Assembly: GCA_039720395.1 (NCBI GenBank)
Contig: CM077833.1
Location: 21,835,771-21,899,770, forward strand
DNA length: 64,000 bases
Reading direction: 5' to 3'
Source: Liquidambar formosana
Lineage: Eukaryota > Streptophyta > Magnoliopsida > Saxifragales > Altingiaceae
This document shows positions 12,401 to 22,900 of this stretch, piece after piece. Position numbers and translations under genes: made by a program. The notes under the pieces are model-generated. The model had not been told where the DNA came from. It was given only the letters and a program-made list of their open reading frames with translations, and ran no database searches. How positions within the stretch are numbered: position 1 is the first letter of the stretch; each line of letters begins with the position of its first letter.

Positions 12401-14333
12401 GGATGTTTTGGTAATTTACAGTTTCTATTTCATAAATGGCTAAAAAATGCATTTAAACGATAGATTTTGAAAAATATTTTTTTTTACAAAGTTGTTCAAA
12501 ATGATGTTTTCTAATGAATTGCATAATCAGTTTTCATGAAAAAAATTTATATTTTCCTAAAATCTTAAAATATAAAATAACTAGGGTATAAAAAGCAAGT
12601 CTTAAGGTGCCAAATTGCCAATAGAGCCCCCCAAAATATAATAATACTCTTAATGAAATTCCACCATTAATAACTAGCGCTGCATATTGGGCTGGTACCG
12701 GATGGGCCAGGATCAGCTGGACTCAATCCCAAATGATAAGACTGATTGAGGCTAAAGACCAGGCCACATTTAACGCAAAACAATTGGCCCTGACCCAACC
12801 CAACAAAGGTTCGCTAAGTTTAAATTGATTCAGGCTATCCCAAACTTGTTCCAAACTTGTTAGGATCTAAATCCATAGGATGTGCGATGTGCAGATGAAG
12901 TCACCCTATACATCAATTATAGTTTTACATAAAATCCACCTGGAGTTGCCATAGGTTAATCAGTCTACCATATCGCTGAATCCAATCCAAACTCAAACTA
13001 TTCTCCTCGCCCCAGCGCAGCTTAGTCCACTAAAACATTTGCCTAAAATAAAAAATAATAGAAAAGAATAGTGCTATCCTTCCCAACATTTATGTCTCAA
13101 CAATTTTTTGTCTTCATCTGATGTGGCGAACAGAGTAGGCCTCCGATGTGGTAGCTGATATGGAGGCACCACTCTAGGGTCGCATCAAAGAAAAAAATGT
13201 AAGAGAAAATGTTTGGGGAGAGTAAAAATTTATTGAACGAAAAAAGCCCCAAACAACCAATTTGGTGTGGTCATTAGTCAATTTGTATCCCCAATTTCTC
13301 CTTCATCTGGTGGTATATTGTCCGCAGGAAATATGGATTGAAGGTTGTGATAGATTTACATGCAGCGCCTGGTTCTCAAAATGGATGGGAGCATAGCTCC
13401 TCGAGAGATGGCTCACAGGAGTGGGGAAAAACAGACGCCAACATACAACAGACAGTTGCTGTTATAGACTTCTTAACAGCCAGGTATATAATGACATTAA
13501 TGCGGAATCCATTCTATACAAATTTCATCAATGGTGAAAGCATATGAGTCCCTAATTCAAATTTCATGATGGGGCACATGTAGGTATGCAAAGAGCCCAA
13601 GTCTATACGCAGTTGAGCTCATCAACGAGCCTCTCTCACCAGGAGCATCTCTAAAGAATGTGACCACGTACTACAAGGCCGGTTATGATGCTGTCCGAAA
13701 ACACTCCCTCACGGCCTATGTAATAATGTCGAACCGGCTAGGACCAGCTGATCCTAAGGAGCTCTTCCCTCTTGCTAGTGGCTTAAGCCAGTCCGTTATC
13801 GATCTCCATTACTACAACCTCTTCTCAGATACGTTCAACAACATGACTGTCCAACAGAACCTTGATTTTATCCACACCAACCGGTCGTCGCAGTTGAACA
13901 ATGTCACCACATCCAATGGCCCTCTCACTTTTGTAGGTATGTACCTTCTTTTTTTCATAATAACTCGAATCAAGATATATGTTGCATCCTTTCATTCATT
14001 ACAGGTTGTTTGGGCGTTCAAATGGAAATTAAATTGGTGCTTGAATTAGTTCCCAGATTGCTGAATGAACCAAACTTGTCTACTGTTATTTTTTCTATAA
14101 AAAATTATTGATGAGTGGATTACTTAATGACTTGGTTATTAATTGCTTGCAGGGGAATGGGTAGCTGAGTGGCAAGTTGAGGGAGCAACAAAAGGGGATT
14201 ACCAGAATTTGCAGAGGCCCAACTTGAGGTGTATGGGCGCGCAACGTTCGGGTGGGCTTACTGGGCACTGAAGAATGTGAACAAGCATTGGAGTCTGGAG
14301 TGGATGATCAAGAATGGTTATATCAAGCTATAG
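9490..14333 (+). CDS. GH5 beta-glucosidase-like protein, copy 2 (type B), eight exons with three single-base indels
   Basis: Secreted glycoside hydrolase family 5 protein; relatives hydrolyse or transfer beta-glucosyl groups in the apoplast. Exons: 9490-9675, 9777-9896, 9989-10188, 11097-11258, 11926-12095, 13328-13483, 13584-13936, 14153-14333. The start is the first ATG, giving a hydrophobic signal peptide that ends near LCHG. A fascin-like region covers about residues 63-175. The GH5 domain carries DLHAAPGSQNG, the acid/base motif ELINEP and the nucleophile motif VGEW. The frame breaks at an extra base near 10011-10017, an extra G near 10038, and a missing A near 14206. Copy 3 is in frame at each of these sites. 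Because the acetyl-CoA carboxylase gene in this window shows the same kind of fault, I treat them as possible consensus errors, but a recent pseudogene is not excluded. Intron 5 is about 970 bp longer than in copy 3 because of inserted repeats. Confidence 0.8.
12228..12634. mobile_element. Diverged MITE related to the 400-bp Mutator-like family, in intron 5 of GH5 copy 2
   Basis: The interior matches the 3812 and 41982 elements: a block with AAAACACCATTTTGAACAA faces its reverse complement TTGTTCAAAATGATGTTTTC. The ends differ, being built on CTATTGGCACC / TGCCAATAGAG. It is absent from intron 5 of copy 3, so it inserted after the two type-B genes separated or was lost from copy 3. Target duplication not recognised. 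Confidence 0.5.
12640..13080. other. Unidentified insert in intron 5 of GH5 copy 2
   Basis: Absent from copy 3. It contains GGGCTGGTACCGGATGGGCC and CTGACCCAACCCAAC, a composition seen in many plant repeats, but I find no terminal repeats or coding frame. It may belong to the same insertion event as the neighbouring MITE. Confidence 0.35.
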
Positions 14334-14756
14334 ATTTTAACACGATTATTAATCTCTTTTTTCCCTTTTAACGAAAGTTAAAAAAATGGTAGTATTAGAT
14401 TAATGCTTCCCCCCCACCCTGCTCTCAGTCTCGTATTAATGCTTGAAAAGACGTACTTCAGACACTTCCTACCACAAAAATAATGGTTTAAAATTGGCCA
14501 ATAAACTCTTCAAGAAAATCTGGCACCTAGGGGCTAGGCCTATAGCATAGTTAATTCCAAGGTGTGCTCGTTCGATAGATCTGTCTAAAACAATTAAATG
14601 TATTTTTATTTTTTTTACAATAGTAGAATTATATAAAAAAAATAAATATTGGGATTAATGTCTTGTTGAGTTGGGCTGAGAACTAAAATAATTAAATTTA
14701 GTACCATTCCTTACGGTCATATGAAGACGTCCCCCCTCTCAATAGATCTGTCTAAA

Positions 14757-14987
14757 ATGATGCTGTCCGCAAGCACTCCTCCACGGCTTATGTAGTAATG
14801 TCAAACCGGATAGGACCATCTGATCCTACGGAATTCTTCCCTCTTGCTAGTGGCTTAACTGGATCCGTCATCGATATCCATTACTATAACCTCTTCTCAG
14901 ATGTGTTTGACACCTGGACTCTCAAGAATGTACACAACAAATTGGAGTCTGGAGTGGATGATCAAGAATGGTTGTATCAAGCTCTAA
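14757..14987 (+). pseudogene. 3' fragment of a second type-A GH5 gene
   Basis: This begins abruptly inside exon 7 (DAVRKHSSTAYVVMSN-like residues) and matches copy 1, not copies 2 or 3: DPTEFFPLASGLTG is shared with copy 1, whereas type B has ELFPLASGLSQ. Exon 7 is then joined directly, after FDT, to the end of exon 8 (WTLKNV). Intron 7 and part of both exons are missing, and the fragment lacks the MITE found in copy 1. It is followed by a flank homologous to that of copy 1. It cannot encode an enzyme: both the NEP and GEW motifs are absent. Confidence 0.8.
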
Positions 14988-16008
14988 ATTTTTGTACCGT
15001 TTTTAATATCGTTTTTGTTCTTGTTTTTGTTTTTTGGTTTAAATGAATGTAAGCAATAAAAAAGCCTCCTTGGTTACTCAACAACAATGTAGTTGGGACT
15101 TTTGAGGCCAATAGAGAATTTTACTTCAAGAAAATCAGGCACTCACTTATCCAAAAAAAGAAAAAGAAAAAGAAAAATGGCACTTAGGCCTTGAGTTCAT
15201 TACTTCCCAGGTGCTCTTGCTCAATAGATCTGGCTAAACAACTGAATGTTTTTTTCTTTTTGCTATATTGAATTTTAAATGGTTTTTACGGGTTGATTGA
15301 GCGATCAGGTTTTGAGTGTGCTCCCCAAATATCATAATTTTGCCTAATCGTAGTTATCGCTGTTCGTATAGGTATAGAACATCTCACATGAGGCATTAGG
15401 ATATTAATGTAGGTTTAAATCTTGGCTTGAGTAAGGCCCAAGATACCACTAATAGTTTTTTTTTTTTAAATTAAAATTTAAATAACGAAGGAAAATAAGC
15501 TAGTTCATGTGCCAACACAAACAATGATTAGAAGTATCCCAAACGTTGAAACTGAAGTATTTCTCCTTCTCTTCTTTCATTTGTATTTAGCTATTAGAGA
15601 TATCTAGGCCTTACTCTCATTATGGTTTCAATCTAAACTAAACATTTAATGGTCTATGTAAAACACTTCATATCCATATAGACAATGTTAGATGTGAAAA
15701 TTTAAAATAATGGCCTTTGAAGAGCACATCCAATTAAGATGCTAATGTTCGACAAAAAACACAAGGAGTATAATGGACCACCATAAGCCCATTAGGTGAC
15801 TGAATATTAGCTTGTCCTGACTACTCAGTACCCAAACCCCCTCCTTCCACCCCACCACCCCCCAAAAAAGAAAAAAAAAAAAATGAAAAAAAGAAAGAGG
15901 GTGTGTAACGGACCACCATAAGCCCATAAAATTGACCATTAGCTTGTCTTATCGTAGCAAGGTATCCATGCACCATTCCGGTGGTTCAGGGACTGAATTA
16001 ATCATGGC

Positions 16009-16552
16009 TAGACTTGTCAATGGATCGAATTTTGATCCGAATCGGATTTGAATTCGATTTGATTATTAGGATATAGTAAGAGAATTGTAATCCGTTAATC
16101 CGTAAATAATTTAAATCTAATAATCTGTTAGTTAACAAATCAAATATAGATATTACATTATCTTATCTGATAAAAATCTAATTCGATAATTTAAATAATA
16201 TATTTTATTAATTGTCAGTTTACCACATATCTATGGTTTTTATGAAAATTATATAATAAAAATGATGAAATTTATCGTCAAATTTAAAATATATTTCGAT
16301 CATATGATTATATAAATGTTAAACAATCCTTTTTTTTTTCCTCTAAAATTCATGCCAATTTTTGTTAACTGTACATTTTTTGAGATTATTGGATTGAATC
16401 AGATCATTAAATTGGACATCTAAAATAAAAAATTTGGATCTGAATTTGTATTTTACAGATCCATCGGATCGGATCGGATCAAAATTATTTCTCGTCATAT
16501 TGGATTTGGATATATCATGACTCGGTCCGAATCTGACCTGTTGACAGGTCTA
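16009..16552. mobile_element. hAT-like MITE, better preserved copy
   Basis: Ends TAGACTTGTCAATGG and CTGTTGACAGGTCTA form an imperfect terminal inverted repeat. The interior has repeated GATCCGA/GGATCGGATC motifs. It is orthologous in position to 5395-5902, so its insertion predates the array duplication. Confidence 0.45.
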
Positions 16553-17135
16553 CCGATGTAGAATGACGGAATTCCAAACGCTCGAAACACATGCATAAGC
16601 TACCTCGCGTGCCTAACAGTCTGCATCCAGCCCAACAACGGATAGACCAGCAATCCGGCTGTTTTCGTCCACCCAATTGCTCCCCTCTTTACAACCTTAA
16701 TAGTGGGATCTTAGATTAAGACTTTTGAAAAAGGCTGAAAAAGAAAAAAAGAAAGGATCACAATTCGAATTTTTCTTGTAGAAGAGGTCCAGTGTCGGTG
16801 AATGATTCCATTGTCAACCTCATGATAATGAATGGATTAGTCTACTAATATAAAAATGAGGCTCTTTCCAAAATGGAAGCTAATTGATTATTACAGTTTA
16901 GGTCATCAAATGAAGCATTCTCAAGTTCAATGACCACATTCTCTTTTATTTATATATAGTATATATATATATATATATTTTTTTTTTTATATTTAAACAA
17001 TAGGTATCAATGTTTCTCCATAAACTTGAATCTGAGATCATTCACTTAATGAGTGAAACAAATATTGTCACTAGACTTTCATATCATTAATTAGCAAGTT
17101 CTATGACTTAATTTACTTACTCAAAATGAGAAAAA

Positions 17136-17291
17136 CTTTCATGTAACTGTGACACGGCTAATGTGGTGTTACGGGCCAATAGGGATTAAGTAAAGTGGGA
17201 TTGTCAAAGTACTTTTTGTCCCCACAATCCCACTTTGCTTGATCTCTATTGGCCTATGACACCATGTGACCGTATCACAGTTACATGGAAG
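17136..17291. repeat. Long perfect-style hairpin (foldback)
   Basis: The left arm 17136-17204 and right arm 17224-17291 pair over about 65-69 nt with roughly 85% identity around a 19-nt loop. Both arms contain CATGTAACTGTGA- and AAAGTGGGATTGT-type blocks. It is absent from the matching flank of copy 1. It could be a small foldback MITE or, if transcribed, a source of small RNAs. Confidence 0.6.
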
Positions 17292-17618
17292 ACTCACTCA
17301 TTCAACACATAACTTCAAGAGATGGACCAATAGTTTCTGACACCTTAAGAAATGGAAGGTCGTGAGACTTTTCACTCTTTTAGAATCAACTACCAACTAA
17401 ATTTATCTTAAAGTTTTAAAAAACTCATAATAGACATTAACTTTACACGTTAAAAATACTGAGTAAAATAAAATAAAATAAAATAAAAAACCTAAGCACA
17501 CGATCGATTATTTTAAACTGATAGTTAATGCCAAAAAGGTGAATATTAATGTGGACAAACTAGAATGACGGAATCGAGTATAAAAAGTTTTTTTGAGAAT
17601 TTTAGATTGGTAGGGCTA

Positions 17619-18072
17619 TGATGCAACACGCCAAAGGTGTATGCATACTTTCAACTATGTGTACGCACCATGGGTTTCTTCCCTGCTACTGTATCGGGAT
17701 TCTATTTTATTTTAGTTATTTTCATTAGTTCTAATTATTTTGTTATTATTTAATTATTTCTTCTATTTTATTAGTTTTTAGTTTCCTAGTTTTTTTTGGT
17801 TTATTTGTTCTAGTAGAACTAAGTTTTCTTATTAGTTTTCTATATAAAGGAATGTAAGCCTTATGGCAAAAGTAATTAAGTTGACTATTTTTTACATTAA
17901 TAATGTATAGAGAGAGAGTTTCTCCTTTATTTTTTTACTTTCGTGTTCTTGAGTCAATATTGATTGTGGTTGCCTACTATCTGACATTGTTCTTGCGATA
18001 ATTAACAGAATGGTAGGCACTTGATTGTTTTTGGTGAGTTTCGTCTCGACCGCGTATTTTTCTACTGCATCA
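17619..18072. mobile_element. Solo LTR-like insertion upstream of GH5 copy 3
   Basis: A 454-bp insertion relative to the sequence before copy 2, bounded by TGATGCA and TGCATCA. It contains a TATATAAAGGAATGTAAGCC promoter-like stretch (about 17840-17860) and a CT/GA-rich leader-like part. The following GTTGGTATTTGAG resembles the start of a primer-binding site. The rest of the element is missing. Confidence 0.55.
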
Positions 18073-18113
18073 GTTGGTATTTGAGAAAATAATTACAATT
18101 AGTAGTCATTCAT

Positions 18114-19689
18114 AAGGCTTGTTTGGGAACACTTCTCAATGGTCCAAACGTGCTTCTAAGGACCCATAAGCAGGTTGTGGGCATGTTTGGGTAAAAAAGA
18201 TCAAAGTGCTTCGAAGCCCAAAAGTGCTTTAGAGTAGAAGCGGGCCTAGGGCTGTTTCTTTGGAACGGGATGCGGGAAGTTAAAAATTTGTTTAATGAAT
18301 CTTTCAAAATCCCAAATATACCCTTACAAATCAAACATAAACAAAAGAAATACCCATTGAGTCCACAACAATCACGATCTCTAACCCTCACATCCCTTTC
18401 CCAATCTCATCACTCTTGCCAATAACCAGCGACAATATTCAAGCTTGGATGATCTTCTTTTCGGCGACAGTGCGATTCTTTCCTGCATGTAAAATAAACC
18501 CCTCTTTCTCTTCCTCTATCTCTCAGACCATACCCTTTTTCTTCAAACCCTAGATTTCTAAATATTTCGTTTTCTTGCATTGTCTGATTGTAAAAGTAAA
18601 TATATTGAACTAGAATTGAATAAAACATTGATGTAGATGCTTTAATACAACCTTAATTTCATTTTTTTTCATCTTCAATTTCTTTCTTTTTTTGGTTTTA
18701 AATCTTCATCCTAAGGGGAGAAACGTGAAGTTTTTTCATAGGGTGTTTTAGCAAAGGTTGAAGAGATATCAATGGTGGCCTTTTTCTTTCTCTTTTTTCT
18801 TTTTTCATTTTTCAGTTTTATTTTTTATAGTGTTATTGCATTCTCACTCTATGATCTGGGTAATGTACAACTCAAGAAATTCTATCTCCTCTGCTTTAGT
18901 ATAGTCTTATGGCCGCTTCAATAAGTTTAACTGGAAAAATTGTGAATCTGGAATTGCTAAGGGAACAATACTCAAGAGGTATTTTAAACATAATGAGGAG
19001 GCCATGAAATTGAAGATAATCATTTAGTAATTCATTTCATTTTTTACTCCAAACCCAATGATTCTTTGATAATCAATGATTTTTAAATCCATATTTGAGG
19101 AGCTCCATTAAATTGTGTGAGGTCTCTGAGATATCTTTGAAATTGCCTTCTTGTATAGCTGCTACTCTTTCTTCAATTGTTTTTTCCTTTTTTTTATTTT
19201 TACTTTTTTCATCTTCATAATTTTTTCATGTTGTTATAACATTAGATGGCAAGTTCTTTAGATGCACTTACAATTTACTGAGATATGTTGAACAAGTTCT
19301 CTAATCTAAATGTAGGTTAGAGATGTTACGGATCGGAGATGCCATAAGCCCTAAAATGTCTCTTCAAAGGAATTATCATCATTTTAGGAATTGATTAATA
19401 CAAATATGTATCATTTGTTTTTTTCAAAAAAATTTCTAGGCATTAAATGGGCAATTATTCTAAGTGCTTTCGGTAGAACTTTTTGTAAGGGTACTATTGT
19501 CATTTCAAGACTATAGTGGCTTGAAGACTTATTTTTGCCAAACAAATAAAAAAGCTCTTTTGGCATGTAATAGCACTTTTGAAATATAGTTCCCAAACAT
19601 AACTCAGTAGCCAATTAGTAGCACTAACTTCTGCTTCTCTTCTTCTACAGCAAAAGCTGCAAAAGCCACAGCTATCCCAAACGGGCACT
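18114..19689. mobile_element. 1.6-kb non-autonomous DNA transposon, hAT- or Harbinger-like
   Basis: An insertion relative to the copy 2 upstream region. Ends GGCTTGTTTGGGAACAC and ATCCCAAACGGGCAC are imperfect inverted repeats. Sub-terminal AAAGTGCTT motifs near both ends, plus GCAAAAGCTGCAAAAGCC near the right end, are typical of plant DNA transposons of this kind. No transposase is seen. The interior at 18360-18560 looks like a plant 5' leader (CT-rich, AAACCCTAGATTTC), and 18950-19020 has a short open stretch (ESGIAKGTILKRYFK). A captured gene piece is possible but unproven. Confidence 0.5.
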
Positions 19690-19946
19690 TAGTTAGTTAG
19701 TAGTCATTTATTAGAAAGTTAGTAGGAATTTGTACTGAACTATAATTATTTTCCTATAACCTGAATTTAAGGAACGAATAACGTTTCTGGGATCACATAC
19801 GGTACACTAGATGATTAATGAGAAACTTTCGACTCTTTGATTAGTCTAAGTTTCTAGATGTTGACAACCGCTGCCCACATTGGCTCATATATTGGTGTAA
19901 CACGAGCAAGAGGGGCCGGCAAGAGAAGGAGATCAGGGAAATAAAA

Positions 19947-22900
19947 ATGGCGATTTATCCAATAAGACATCTACTAAGCATATGGTTCTTATCTTGTTTT
20001 ATGTTATCTCTTTGTCATGGGAGGGTAAATCCCAGTTCTCGAATTAAAGCAGTGAATCTAGGAGGTTGGCTGCTTACTGAAGGATGGATGAAACCATCTC
20101 TCTTTGATGGCATCCCCAACAAAGATCTCTTGGTTTGTGCATGATTAGTTGTATTAATTGCTCCTCCTTTTATTATCATTGTTCTCGATCATTATTCATG
20201 TATCGTTTTAACCTTGTTTGATGAAAATCCTCACTAGGATGGAACTGGGCTTCAGTTGAAATCAGTAACAAATGGTAAATATCTTTCCGCCGAGGCCGGC
20301 GGAGGAACCATCATTGTTGCAAACAGAACAGCCGCTTCAGGCTGGGAGACATTTAAAGTAAGGTATCTTGTTATGGCTTAGTATAATTCTCAATGAAACT
20401 ATTAAGTTCACTCATTGATATATGGGCTTTTCCTTGTTTTTTCTGTAGTTGTGGAGAATCAATGAGACCACTTTTAATTTTAGGGTCTTCAACAAACAGT
20501 TCGTTGGACTGGACAGTGCAGAAAATGGGATTGATGTGGTGACTGTTTCGAAGACGCCCGGTCGATCGGAGACGTTTGAGATTGTGAGAAAATCTAATGA
20601 TTCAAGCCATGTTCGAATCAAGGCACCAAATGGGTTCTTTTTACAGGTGAGTTGCTTTGCTTTCTTAGTTCTTCACCATAAATATTTGTCCCTTTTTTTT
20701 TTCCTCCTCCTTTTTTGGTCGAGGATAAGCATTTTGTCATTTACCTATCCCACCACTATGCAAACAAGATATTTTATTTGGCATAGCACTGCAGTAGAAC
20801 AAGAAGCAAACTTGAGTCTCAAGTAGTTCGGCATGTGCAGTTGCTGGTTTTACAAGGTTCAGCAATCTTAGATCTTTCAAATTTTATAAGGTTTGAAGTT
20901 AAAAGGTATTTTTCGCAAAGCTCCAAAAACCATTCCAGTGGTTTGGCATCTCCTTATAGTTGATTGGGTAAAGGTAAATACTGATGGTTTAGCTAAGGGC
21001 AATCCTAGCCTTGCTATCAGTGGTGGCGTTTTCAGAAATTGTCGTGGCTTTGTGAAGGGTTTTTATGGGCTTAGTTTGGGAATTCAATATGCTTTTTTGG
21101 CTGAGCTCAAAAGTGTTATTCTCGTAGTATCATTTCCTTAGGAAAAGAGTTGGCATAAATTGTGGATTAAAAGTGATTTCTTTGCAGTTATTTCTTCTTT
21201 GCAAAACTATATGTTTAAACTTCCTTAGCCTTTGTTAAATGAATGGCGGAATTGTCTTTCTATTATAAAAAATATGCAAGTGGTTTTTTCTCATATTTAC
21301 AGGGAAGGTAACTATGGTAGACAAAATAGCTAATTATGTTATCAATTTCTCTTCTCTTACTTGGTGAAATAAGGATAATGGTGTTGTTCCATTTGAACTT
21401 GCTAGAAATATGCTGGGGTTACCATTTTATCGGTTTGTTTCATAGGTTATTTATTTTTCTTAATATCTATCTCTATGAATTGGATCATGGCATTATAAAC
21501 TATCAAGACTAGACATGCTCTTTTTTGTTTCATTATCTTCTTGTAATTTTTCTTTAATTTTCTTTTCTTTCATTAATAACATTTGGAACTGAGGGCAAAT
21601 GATGGTGAGTTCTTACGGTGCCAACCAAGTTGGGATTCTTTGTTACTCTTTGATGCTTTTAGCTCTATTTTTTGGATTAAAAAAAAAAAAAAAAAGTTGC
21701 TAGGGAACCCAAATAATTCATTGAATGTCTCGATAAAGGAAAAATGATCCACCCTATTCTCCTAGGGTCCTAAATGGAGAGTATTGAATCCCTAAACACA
21801 TAAAAACCTTTACATTCTGTTTAGAACGACATGAAATAGAATAAAATTGATTTTTAATTCTAATTTGTGAGTACCCTTTGCCAGTTCTCACTGAGTGTTT
21901 ACAACGGTAGGAAAGGTAGTCCTAGAAGCGAAGCCTATGTCACGCCAATCCATCAAATAGGAGATGAGGCCCCTTCTCAAAGATTTGATGGAATGGCCCA
22001 GCCTAAAAAGGAAGGTTATAGTAAGCGATGCATTCCATTTGTAAAAATTCGGAATATAATAGAATTAATTTTCAATTCTAATTTTGTCTCTATTTGAAAG
22101 AATGATAAACAGTAATTGATTTCATGCTCAGCCTACTTTTACATACTTCTAATTAGAAAGTACAATTTGTCCAAAACTCCAGCAAAAGCAAACTGCCCTT
22201 ACAGAAAATATTAGAAGGAAAAAAAAATTGTAATAAACCATTAAACCACCATTTATCTTTTAAGTCAACATGACAGTCTATTTTTGCTAAGTATCACAAA
22301 GAGAAAAGCCCCGAAACGTAAACTCTTTGGATAATTTTTTTATAAATACATGTCCGCATATCTGAATGTCATTGGCCTGAAAGTATCATTTTGCAATATC
22401 CTTTCAATAATGCACAGACATCATATCAAATGAATTTGCAGGTCAAAACTGAGGAGCTGGTGACAGCTGATTTTGAAGGGAATGGTCGATGGGGAAACAA
22501 TGATCCATCAGTATTTAACATGACCATTGCCAGTGGAGTTCTACAAGGCGAGTTTCAAGTGACTAATGGTTATGGGCCGCACAAAGCACCACAAGTCATG
22601 AGGGTAAGTGTATATATAATTGGATTCAAAGCATGTGTCAAATATCAGAATTATTTTAGCATATTCAATCATGGTTATCTAGCATAAAATAGAGGGGTCC
22701 CTATGACTGAATCTTTTCACGATTGGATTCCAAACCCTGTGCGATCCTTTGCGGCTATCGCCATTGGCAATTACCAATCACAATAAAAGTCAAATCACAA
22801 GGCAAAGAAGGAGGGTCAACATTTGTACATGAACTGAATTACGCCCACCACCTTCAAGTTGACAATTCTCGGCTACTGTTCTATTAAGGACCGTTTCATT

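Larger units (their letters stand above)
1..14728. repeat. First A-B unit of the GH5 tandem duplication
   Basis: Copy 1 with its 3' flank (4356-9489) and copy 2 with its 3' flank (14334-14728) form one A-B pair. Segments that recur in the second pair include 4380-6120 (compare 15000-16800), 6700-9200 (compare 16870-17620), 9240-14340 (compare 19690-24660) and 14334-14728 (compare 24650-25040). Copy 2 and copy 3 are far more alike than either is to copy 1. Confidence 0.8.
14988..17618. other. Type-A 3' flank behind the GH5 fragment, no gene seen
   Basis: Matches 4380-9200 behind copy 1 but lacks the TRIM; it carries its own foldback insertion at 17136-17291. An AT microsatellite occurs near 16950-16980. 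Confidence 0.6.
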
